This document shows, piece after piece, positions 31,745 through 42,700 of a DNA stretch of 64,000 bases; within the stretch, counting starts at the first letter, position 1; each line of letters starts with the position of its first letter. The DNA is taken from positions 9,172,128-9,236,127 of the forward strand of contig RPFO01000065.1 of assembly GCA_009746045.1 (NCBI GenBank), written 5' to 3'. This DNA is from Mesostigma viride. Its lineage: Eukaryota; Streptophyta; Mesostigmatophyceae; Mesostigmatales; Mesostigmataceae. Both the position numbers and the translations under genes were made by a program. The notes below the pieces were generated by a model, which worked only from the letters and a program-made list of their open reading frames with translations, ran no database searches and was not told the origin of the DNA.

Positions 31745-34700
31745 TTATCCTGTGGAACGCATCCTCGTGATTTCTGGCTTGGCGGCCGCAGGGGACTTAG
31801 CACCCGCAGAAGGCAAATGGAGCGGGGCCGCGTAATACACGGCGGCAGCCGAGATAGCCATGGCAGCGATCAAGACGAACTCGACCACGGGAAGGGCACC
31901 AGATTTTGCTTTCTGGTCCTTGCTCGAAGATGACTCACTGGGGTCCACTGGTGGTGGCGGTGTGACTGGTGAGGCAGGGGCGGCTGGTTTGGCTGGCGTC
32001 GCTGGTGCAGCAGATGCCGCTGGCTTAGCAAGTTCCTCTGACTTGGCGGGTGCCGCTGGCTTTTCGGGGGGCGATGGTTTAGCAGATGCTGATGGTTTGG
32101 CCGCCGCAGCTGGTTTGGTGGACGCGGTTTGTGGCGCGACCTTTGAGGCTGCAGCTGGCTTTGGTGCCTGTGTTGTGACACACATTGCAGGGAAAAGGTC
32201 ACGCCCATGGAAAGCATGCATTTTGCCATCTGGTTGTTACTTACGGAGACTCTACTCTTTATCTTTACGATAGAGAGGTTGGTGTGATGGGATGGCCATC
32301 CTCGACGCAGAAGTGCTCATCTAATCTCAACATATATCCGTGATGTCAGTGTCATAAATTTGGATGCTAGGGGTTCCAACAAAAAAATTGGCCGCACGTT
32401 CCACCCACATTTATGACACCTCAGGCACCCGCTCCAGTGACATGGCCAGCCCAGTGGTCTCCTAGTGAAGGAAGAAATTTGGAAGAAAATGAGAGCAGAT
32501 TCCCCACTAACTCGAGAAGCTCTCTCAGCCTGACTGCATCCGCAGTTCTGAACACTGTGATGTCATACGCATCCCTCATAGGCTGCCAATGGACTACCGC
32601 TTCAAGTCACTGCCCCCAGCCCTTGTCCCCACAGGGCACCTTGTTGAGAGGTCACGCCTGGTTTATGCTGGGGACAAGGGCTGGGGACGCTGACTAGAGG
32701 CCCGCAAGGCCCCGCTGCTGCCAGGGTATCACATTTTTCTCCTTACGAAAAACGTGCGCTACGCAAACCAGGTAGGCAGCGCCAGGGCGCGCAAGGGAAC
32801 TAGGGTGGTCGGTCACCACGGATGCAATACCTCTGGTACGGAATAAACCTCTTCTCCCTCGGAGGGGCAGGCGAGGGCACATAACATAGCCTCCACGGAC
32901 GGAGTGACCGGGGAGGAATAAAAGAAAAGACAAAATTTAGAATAAAACTAAAAAACAGAGGGAGAAAGAGGAGCCTGGACCAGGGGTGGGGGGGTGGGGA
33001 GACCGACGCGGAAGAATTAAAAAAAAAAAAAGAATAGAAAAAAGGGCAGGGCGGGGGGCAGTGGCGATCCATTACCTCCACGTCGGCCGTCACTGGGGCT
33101 TTTGCGGGGACCACAGGGGGTTCAGGAGAGACCACAGACCCTTCGGCAGGAACGACGGGCGCTGCGGCGGGGGCGAGAGACGCTCGTGAGGGCACGACAG
33201 ACGCATCCGCAGGCACATCAGAGGCTTCAGCGCGCGCGAGGGGCGGCGGCGCGGCCACCACGGGGGCACCAGAGCCGGGCGCAGGCACCACGAGAGGGGC
33301 GTCGCCCGCTGTTACCACCGCCGCCGCCGCCGCCGAAGCCATGCCTGCGGCGCCTGCCGCCAGCCCCTCGCCCGCCGCACCCGCCGTGCCCGCCCCCTCA
33401 GCTACCACACTGCCAGAATCCCTGGGGGTACTTGCCTGGGGCGTCTCGGCAGGTGCCTCCGCCTGCTTGCCCTCGGTGCCTTCGCTGGATTCGAGGTCGG
33501 ATTCCTTGAGCTCATTTCCTGCGAGGTCCTCAACAGCTGGCGTCGTCCCACTCGGCTGGCCCTCCCACGCGTCACGGACAACGAGCTGGAGATTTCCGCG
33601 CCCCTGCTGCGCGACGGCACGCTTGGGCAGCTGCGGGGTGAGGAGGAAGTTCTGGCCAGGCGACCAGCTGGCGATGGCGCCCCCCTGGGCGTCGTTCACG
33701 AGCGTGTACTTGTACTCGACTTCCTCGCCCTCGGGGAGGAGCTGCGTGGGGGATTATGACAAGGGGTGGAAAAGAGGTATAGAGATAGTGAGAAGCGGGA
33801 TGGAAAAGAGGTATAGAGAAGAGGCACAGAGAAGAGGGGTAAAAGAGAACGATAGAAAGGAGTGAAAGGTAAGAGAGACCGAAAAAATAGGGATAGAAAA
33901 AAAGGGATACAATCCCGGGGGGGGGGGGGGGGGTGGAGGTAGCGGGGTGGGTAGGCAACAAAGCAGAGGCAGAGGTTGGTCGTTGCTGAGAAGCAGAGGG
34001 TGGCCAGGTGGGTCAGCCAGGGCTGCGGGGAACACGCGTGGTCAAGCATTGTCTGCAACATGCAAACACCGTAACCGTCTCATCAAGCTCACATCAGGAA
34101 TTCAACACCAAACGTTAGGCAACGGTATCGAAGGGGGTTGCCTTGCACAGATTTACTTTCTACCCAAGAAAAGGTGCAAAACTGGCGGTGCTTAGCCAGA
34201 CCGAAAAAGTATCGAGCGCATCGGGGGCAGGTGCTAATACAATGACTGGCCCAGTGGATGACAGCATTGCAACCCCTGCAAGGAGGACGAAGCTGCCGAT
34301 ATGAAACCCCAACAAACTCACCATGAGTGATGCGCCCCTCATCAACCCAAGACCCCCCTCCCCCTCCCTCAAAAAACTGCCTACACTCCCCCATGGAAGG
34401 GTCCCTCTACACAGAAACCACTGCAGAGGCACCATTAAACTCCCTGGAATACCCCTGCAGAGTACCACCACCAAACCGCCACGAAAGCCAATCTATATGG
34501 GAAGCCGTCTTTAGGGGTTGAAGGTTCCTTTATTGGTATCCACGTGACGCAGTCGCGTGCTTTTTATTAACCGATTCATGGGAAGACGTACCGCCTCGCC
34601 CACCCAGATGTCTCCATCAGACCACTCCAACTTGAGCCCCTGCGCCGCATTCCAGCTGCCCAGCGCGGGGTGGGAGCCGACGACGCGGAACGATTGGCCG

Positions 34701-36854
34701 AACGCCGCCTGACGCTGCATGCTGAACTTGACCTTGACTGGGTGCGCGAGAGCCAAGGGGGTGAGGCAGCCAAGGGGCAGCGGAGGAGAGGTCAGGGTGG
34801 AAGGTGGGATGCGAGGGGGTCAGCGCGCCGGGGGGGGTAGTGGTTGGGGGTTTTGATGGCTGCAAGGGTTGTTGGCTGCAAGGTTTGATGGTTGCAACGA
34901 TTGATGGCTGTGAGGTTTGATGGTTGCAAGGTTTGATGGTTGCATGGTCGATGGCTTGAAGGTTGAGGGGGGCCCCGGCCACGGAGGGTACTGGGCATTG
35001 CCAGCATGGCATCCCGTGAAGTGACGTGGGGAGTGACAGTGATGCAAGTGAACAACAGAGAGCTGGAGAGGTTGTAATAGAGAGTTTTATTGTCAGTGGA
35101 TCCATTATACTCAATGTTGGCCGGTCAATCGGGACTGGTAGGGATGATGGGCATGCATGGTTAACCGACAAAAGTGCATGCAAGTAACGGCCGTTCCCAA
35201 GATGTGCCCGGGTGGGTGGGTGGGTGGGTGGGTGGGCGGGGTGGAGAGAAAGTTCGGCAGAAGGAAACTATCCTTAGCGAAAAGGATATCATCTGCCATA
35301 GTGGCATGCCTGGGAGTGACTGCACCACGCCCACATGCCTCCGCTCCAGGGTGGCCGCGAGACAACGCCTCCATTTGGTAGTCACTGTAACACCTGTGTG
35401 TATTACGCTGTCAATAACATTCTTCGATATCGCCCTGTATTAGGTGAAAGAGCTGTATGCTACGATATGCCTCTGCGCACTGCCGGAAGAATAAAAGAAT
35501 TTCACACCCCCAGAGGCCAGGGGCCAGGGTTCTCTCATCCACACGTGGATTCTTGCCCACTTACCAATCATGCCATCCACCCTCCACCAGGCAAATTGCG
35601 CTCCTACTACTGCGTAGTATGATCATAAATGGTTATGACTATATTACAATAATTATTGTAGCCATGACCATAAATGACTGTTTCCCTGATACGTAATAAA
35701 GGTGCATGTCACACAGTCATGAACCGTGATCCGATGCACGGTCATTAACCAAATCGATAGATCCGCCCCCTCCATGGGTGCTGTGCTGGTGGTCCCCACG
35801 CACCCTCTCCCTCTGCGACCTTCTCTGTCGTCGTCGACGCCACCGCCATGATGCACATGCCACGGTAAGAGGCACGGCGAGCCTGGTGGGGAAAGCATTA
35901 TGGACGAGGCCCAGGACAGGAGAGAGGAGGGGGAGGAATAGAGAGTAGGACAAAGACGGTGGAGGTGGGGTGGGTGGCGGGTGGGGAGGAGAGAGGGAGA
36001 GAGGGTGAGGAAGAGGAGGGAGCGGGAGAGGGGAAGACAGATGGGAAGAGTTAGCAGCCAAGCAAGCAAGTGCGTAAGAGGATAGCAACTATCAAGCGGG
36101 TCTTGTGTAGCTGTACTTCGTCGCAATCCCAGTCACGTTTAACGTGACTGCCTCACCACACCAACCTCGTGCACACCCAACAAAGACTGCTCAAAAGGGG
36201 AGGGGGGGGGTTAAACTCTAGCCTAAACTTTATCCCGACCAGCAAATACCTTCTTAACCCTTCCAGCGCAAACAGCGCTATTTAATCATCTAACGGACAT
36301 TTTACTTAGCTCAAGCCCCCAAAGCTCACAAGAAGGCAAAGGGAAACTAAAAGACTCAGGAGAGAGCGTTTCGAAAAGAATGAGGTATACTATTCTAAAT
36401 ACAGGTCAATGGGTGCATCAAATTAAGGATAAGCAAAGACATTTAAAAAAAGCGTACATTGTGATCGAGCTTGACGTAGCGTGCCAACATGCCAATTCTT
36501 ACAACGACATGCAGCGCACAGTGTAAGCCTGGGTTCGTAACAAGAAGCCTCTCCCCCCCCCCCACACACACACTCCCCCCACCGCCGATCATGCCAATAC
36601 GACGGAAATGTCGCATTATGATGAAATGCAAGTGCATGTACCTCGACGCCCCGGCAGCTGCGGAGCATCGCTACGTTGGCAAATCGCTGGCAGTCACCCG
36701 ATAGGGGAATGACGACAGCATGACCCCTCCTAACTCCGACGTGCGCATTCCTGCACCGCGACTCCAAAACCTGCTGGCCATCGGCGCAGCGAATTGGCTG
36801 GTGGCAACGAGCGGAGGTCCTAAGCGTAGCGGCAGCGCGTGCAACTGAAGTCAT
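31745..36854 (-). CDS. CBM20 starch-binding protein with C-terminal membrane segment, 5 exons
   Basis: Exons on the minus strand: 36854-36642, 35882-35804, 34737-34592, 33741-33076, 32167-31745. Phases agree at every junction and give 508 residues. Residues 1-97 form an Arg/Ser/Ala-rich leader resembling a plastid transit peptide (MTSVARAAATLRTSARC). The CBM20 domain is about 98-205: VKVKFSMQRQAAFGQSFRVV, GSHPALGSWN, GDIW, VEYKYTLVN, SWSPGQNF, with the aromatic residues that bind alpha-glucan. A long Ala/Pro/Val linker and a Lys-Pro-Ala tract follow, then one membrane helix at about 460-482 (ALPVVEFVLIAAMAISAAAV). A role in tethering starch to a plastid membrane is inferred from this layout; no enzyme domain is present. 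The first two exons rest on splice phase and composition and are less certain than the last three. Confidence 0.8.
33917..33933 (+). repeat. Poly-G run in CBM20 intron 3
   Basis: A run of about 17 G lies in the intron between exons 3 and 4. Confidence 0.8.
34511..34570 (+). mobile_element. LINE 3'-end relic in CBM20 intron 3
   Basis: GGGGTTGAAGGTTCCTTTA then CACGTGACGCAGTCGCGTG (34541-34559) and TTTTTATTAA match the LINE ends at 9261-9401 and about 61760-61870. It lies 22 bp inside the intron from the exon 3 donor. Confidence 0.65.
35208..35240 (+). repeat. GGGT microsatellite in CBM20 intron 2
   Basis: About seven GGGT units. Nearby (34855-34960) is a degenerate GGTTTGATGGTTGCAA tandem repeat. 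Confidence 0.7.
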
Positions 36855-39770
36855 CCTGACTACGTGCAACGTGATGTGGCGCCGAATATCACCCTGCTAA
36901 GATCTTCAGACGTAATCCCCGACGAGGTCTTGTTCTCGGGATACGAAAGAATTCCGCAACCCCTCAAATTTCTATGCGTTTAGATTACTTTCGGGACAAT
37001 GCTTAGTGTTTCTGATGAATTGCTGTCAAAAAGACAAATTCTACAGTTACTCGTGTGGCGTGGGAGAACGTCAATGGCGGAGGAATGGCTCGCCAGTGGC
37101 CCCTAACGAGTTTCGCACGGTGACAGTGCAATGGCGTATTGCAGGAACCTGCCGGTGACTGGCTAGCCATGCCATCTGTCACGTCTGCGCGCGGATCTTA
37201 TCCGGGGCCGTCGCCACCACAAAACTCGCGCCAGCTGGGCCCGGGAACGGGGCGCAAAGCGCCGCAAAGCAGCGCGCATTACTTTTGCACTGTTCAGACC
37301 CCAGTTCAGGCGGGCCGGGGACTATCCAAACGAGCATTTCCAAGTTAGTCGACCGGAAAATCTATGACCAGCCTGCGTGGCGGCTCCCGTGAGCTGACAC
37401 GGGGTACGGCGAGAGGGCGTTTTACCACCTATCCGTCATCTTAGCTGGCGCATTGTTCAATGCTGATTAGTGGTTTCTAACTGGGGCGCCTCGCGGTATG
37501 CCGTTTTTCGGATTCTCTACTTTCAGGTTACTGGGCCAGCGTGGCATGTTTTGTCATGAAGCCACGTCGTATGAAGCTGGCGGGAAAACGGACATGCGAA
37601 GTTTTGCCGATCCAGTTTTACTGTTTTTTTTATACAATTCACCAGGCACACAGTACGGTTTGTGCAGCTGGCTTATCAATTAGCGTCCATATTCGTGTAA
37701 ACTATTGTTTGACTGTCGACAATGACATGATTAGACAACGCAAATTTAGTTCCAAATGGGTTGAGGAGTGATCTAGATAGTCGTTTTTCAAAGTCCAGGT
37801 TTAGTATGACAGGATGCCAGGATTGTGGTCAGTATGTTAGCCGCAGCCGAATTCCGATGCCCCCTTTGCCTAGCCCTGGGCTAGTTAATGGCGCGGTAGC
37901 CTCACGTAAAACAACGTGAAGGCAACCGACGTGGCCCGTAGCCCCCGCATTATGAACATTCTAGAAAAAATACTGACGTGATATCGATTCAACTGCGGAC
38001 ATGCTCAGAGCTCTGCGGAGACCTTGGCTGCATTTGCTATATTGGTTGACAGCGTTACAACATCACGAGTATGTACTCCGCGCCGAACTTCCGCCAGAGC
38101 AAGATACATGTTTTTTGCTTTCTTAATGAAGTGTGAAGAAACGTTTATAATGCGGGCGCGCTCTGCGCCATGTTAGGAATGCTGTCATTATACAAGTTTG
38201 TTTCACCGGCAAAACGAGCTTGTTTCGCACATCTAGGCTCACGCGCAGCCACGCTGCAGTGCACTGGTTTTGTTTGCTGACACCAGTGAAATGTACAGCG
38301 TGTATCAATGGGGCAGCACATGCAAATTAAAGCTGTGCTTTGAGGAAAGTCGTCGCCAACGTCGCACTAGATGTGTTGTTTTTAAAAAATATGTAAGGTG
38401 GTACGGAAAGAGAGGGAACCAGTATGGAGGGACTCTCACAACTTACTTACAGGTATTCATGTACGTTCCCAGCGTTGGGACTGAAACTCACGGGGTACAA
38501 ACAGTTTGCAGCTTACCTGTCATCCCTGATTGATAGTGACAAGAAGCTGGCCGGTATCCTTTCTATACACTTGGATGAACGTTCACACTATCGTATTGAC
38601 TATTCACCAAGGCATTTCTACCAAAGGCTCTTTTCCAATTGTGTTTTTCCTGCCCGTTCTTGGATATAATGCATTCATGATGACGTTGCTCGATGCATTC
38701 CAATGACGCTTGTGTGTAGGCGTGCTGAGGTTATCTGCAATGTAATTGAATGGCATTGAACCAGATCCGTGCATGTCCGCCAATTGGTAATTTATGTTGT
38801 GACCTAGGTCAAAGGCCCATGCATATATCTTCATGACTGCCCTCCCATCATTGTTGGCATTGGTAGCTACGAAGATGGATAGTGGAACATGAGACTACTA
38901 GCGCAACAAGTTCCTACCAAACTACTGCATTAGAATAATAAAGAAGGTTATATGGATGCATGGATACAGCCCTTATAGGTGCCTGGCAGGGCCTAGATGC
39001 ATGCATTGTCTACCAGTGAGGTGCAACATATTCAAGTGAGACAACTATTCCTGGACGCATGCACATACATGTATAGTTGAGGCAAGCAGCAAATAGTAAA
39101 CTAAATGCTGCCTAGCGTTGGGACGCGAAAAGATGCGAAAGATCAAGTAGTTCCTGCCCGCATTCGAACTAGGACCTCTGGCATGGTTCCGCGGCTATAT
39201 GGGTCTTCTGATCCGTAGGCATCCCAAGCTACAGCCTAACTGTGAAAAAACTCTTTATACCAGAATGCACCCTCTCTCCCACCGATTGCAGACTTGTAGA
39301 TTTACGACGTACCGTCAGATGTGTGAATCCATCGGCCCGACTGACAAGTACACCCGAAAACCGCATAGATGGTACCAGTGATGACCGCACAGATGGTGCC
39401 AGTAATTTGGATGTTGTGCTACATAGATACACTACGTGAGCTTTTGGTGCTCAGGAGTTCTACACGCCTGGTGCAATCTATATATCGTAGTAGTAGATCA
39501 TGTGAGGACTGTCGCAAGTAAAGCTGAATTAGCAGCATCAAAATTTATCTGGTAGAGGCCTAGAGGGAGCCTAGAGCTTCGATCCTTATGTCGGGCACTC
39601 CCCATGTCGATCAATGCATCTGTTGTCAAACATTCCAACGAAGGACTACTGCGATGTAATTTCACTTAAATATTTCAACTTATAACTGTGTCGCGTCCCA
39701 AGGCTAATGGCACGGGAAAGTACACTTTGCTGCGTCACAAAAAGTGGCAAACCAGCCCTTCCACGTAATT
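36855..39770. other. Intergenic region between the two host genes
   Basis: It should contain the CBM20 promoter (right of 36854) and the 3' end of the methyltransferase gene (left of 39771). Small open frames (37139-37348, 38270-38669) show no recognisable domain. A stretch at 39160-39180 resembles a polymerase III B box on the minus strand (GTTCGAATGC), but no tRNA fold was found. Confidence 0.4.
39245..39365 (-). repeat. Dispersed repeat R2, inverted copy
   Basis: It contains CTCTCCCACCGAT, ACCGTCAGATGTGTGAATCC and CCCGACTGACAAGTACACC, the complement of 30905-31020 with changes. The two copies bracket the CBM20 gene. Confidence 0.65.
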
Positions 39771-42700
39771 CTACCTTAACTTGTACTTGACAAGTTTGGA
39801 GATCAGCGCTGCCTCGTCCTTGACCGACACCACCCCGGTCTCTGGGTCCACAACAAAACCCATCTCCTGGATACACTCATCCCATTGCTCCGTGCGCTGG
39901 GCAGTCTCGGCCGCGAGCCACGCTCCTAGCGACTTGTCAACGCCGTCCAAGTAGCGAGTCATCGGCGGCGCGGATTTCCGCATGGCAAACGGTGCGCTTT
40001 TCCGCGGCTGGCTGAGTGTTGCGGGTTTCCGACCGACAAGTGGCGACGCTGCTGCAACTTGTCGCGGTTGTGGTGGGTCCACTCCTTGCGAGCGCTTCAC
40101 CTTCACCTTGGCCTTGAGCTTGTTCATCTTGGCGGACAGGCCAGTGAGTCCCTTGCTCAGCACTCTTACTTTTTCTTCAAACTCCTGCAAGGATAGCAAG
40201 GGGTTAGAAGGGTCGGGTTGGGGGATGGAGGTCATGCAGCCGGACAAGACGCCAGGTGCATATTAAGTGAGACAACTATTCCTGGACGCATGGCGATCCA
40301 ATGCCGTGGAAGGACTAGAGTAGTTATCTGAGAGGAAACACGCGAAGACCACGGGAGCCGCGTGGCTATCTGTAGGTAGACCTGTAAGGAGGGAGACAGA
40401 TGGTAACAAACCAAAAAGGTTTATAGAAGCCGGAAGCCCCCCCCCCCAAAATAAAAATAAAAAATAATAATAACGAAACGGAGAACACACACACACACGA
40501 TGGGGTTTAATAAAAAAGTAGGAAAGTATAGATTAAAAGGGGCAAAAGAAAAAAGAAAAAGAAAGAAAAGAAAATGTAAATAATAATTATAATAACAATA
40601 ATAAATAAAAAAGTAAAGAGTAATAAACATATGGGGGTGGGGAGATGGGTGAGTTTAAGTAGTGGGGATGGGGGACAGGGTGGGGTAAGAAAATGTGACG
40701 GGGTGGTCGCGACGCCCAAGCAGGCTGACCCCATAGAGGCGAGCGTTCACTCTTGTAAAGCGTAGTGTGTGGGGCATGACCGCATGGGGGTTGGGAAAGG
40801 GGCCATGATCTGGGGAACAAATATAAATGGTTACTACTGCATGGAGAAAGGGTGACCTGGGGAATGTGCGTGTGCGAAGCGTATAGATTTGCGGGGGTCA
40901 TATCATCCCACCCATCAGCTCACAGGACACCAAGCATGCTGCCAACCACCCTGCACTTCCAAAAGACCATCTTACAAAAGAACACCAAATGGGGCCTAGC
41001 AAGCCCTACAGTGATCCCACCCTGGACAATATATAGTGACGGAGTCACCGGAATGTTACGTACGCATGTTCACAGCTCAATAAAATCAAAGTAGGCAGCA
41101 ACGTCTGCATCCCCCTCAATGGCTTTTGACATGCGCAGGCCCCAGGCGCTGGCCTTTAGTGGACAGCTGGCAGCACAGCCGGCGCGGCGAAAGGACATTA
41201 TGCTCCCCAGATTCACATTTGCTAGCCTCAGGTTATGCACTCACCTATTTTGGGTTACTCGAGAAAAAAAAATGCTTCCTTACTAACGTTAATGGGCTTC
41301 TTGTCACCTGCTTCTCTTCAAGCGAAACATTCCCCTCATCACTAAGAGAGTAACACTAGTAGCACCTATACATCATATCGCACCTCTATATCATATCGCA
41401 CCTCTATATCATATCGCACGGCTATATCACATAGCACCTACATATCACATAGCACCTACATATCATATAGCACCTATATATCATATCCGTGTTTCTAGTA
41501 AGGGTTTCGGTCCGCGTCAGCCTGGCTGACTCGCCGCCGTTGGCGGCGCGTCGGACAGCTGACTCGTTGCCAACGGCGGCAAGTTAGCCAATGGAAGCTC
41601 AAGTGGGGAATCCGAAAGGGGTTCTCTTGCTACAGGGCCGAACGACCCCTGAGATAAGGTTTGGGGCACATGTCTAGCTTTTGAGTCAGTCTGACTTGTA
41701 AAAGCGAGAAATGGGTTCGATCCATGATACAAAATTCAGAATAATATGACCAACTTCAACTGTTTTTCTGAATTTACTGTTACACTTAATTATGATGGCA
41801 TCCACAATGCCACAGCCCAGTACGGCACACACCCACATCAAACTTATTATTTATTAAACTTGAAATAAAAAACTTTAATGATGAGCTCGTGAACACTAGT
41901 GATGTTCCAGCTAGTGGCATGGCAAAACGATTATTCTCCTCGTATAACAAGCTACAAAAAAAGCTAGGAAACTGGCAATAACACAACGTAGGTCTAGGAA
42001 GTCTTGGGCCTTAACCCTTGGGCTTCACTTGAACTTCTTTTTCCTAGCTGGGGAGCTGGGAATAAAACAACCTACGTCTAGGAAAGCATGGGCCTTGGGC
42101 CTCACTTGAATATTTTCCCCCTAAGCGCCTAGGGATAACTGGGAATAGCACAACCTAGTTGTTAAGGATGGCTTGGGCCACAACTAAAGCACCAAGCGGT
42201 CATCATCATCACTAGGCGCAGGCGCTTTGGCCATGTCGGCGGCCTGTTTCGGCATAAAAAAAGCTGCGATCCCCCCAGATTTAATTTTCCCCAGTATTCC
42301 TTCCGGCGCCATCCCTTCACCCAAAAACTTCCAACCCCCAGGTCGCTAACTTTTCTAGTTGACTATCAGACTAAACCATTAACGTTGTTAAATGTTTATA
42401 CAATATTACTGACTCGGCCCGAAATTTCACCTACGCATCTAGTAATGAATGGATCCAACAAATCTAAAGCGTTAATCAACACACCTGGAATTCGATTCAA
42501 AGCAATCTACAAGGAAAGGATGTTCATCTAAATCAGGCAACCTCGCAAAGCTGCGTCAATCAGCTCATCAATCATCTAGGTCATCTAGTCGCTCTACACG
42601 TGAGCCAGCCATAATTTCAATGCACCAGGCTACACATTTCCATCACCATTCATCTTCATCATCCTGAACGACTCGAACACGCGGACAAGATAACGGCAGG

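Noticed and set aside
31860-32273. Plus-strand Gly/Ala-rich open frame
   Set aside because: Antisense of the last CBM20 exon; the minus-strand frame has the acceptor at 32168 in phase and a membrane helix.
33102-33865. Plus-strand Ala/Pro-rich open frames
   Set aside because: Antisense shadows of the CBM20 exon 4 linker, whose low-complexity codons leave the other strand open.
39150-39210. tRNA or SINE head on the minus strand (GTTCGAATGC)
   Set aside because: Only a B-box-like word is visible; no A box at proper spacing and no closed acceptor stem.
41600-41730. tRNA-like sequence with GGGTTCGATCC
   Set aside because: The region upstream folds as a GCTTTTGAGTCAG / CTGACT...AAAAGC palindrome and not a cloverleaf; no acceptor stem matches.
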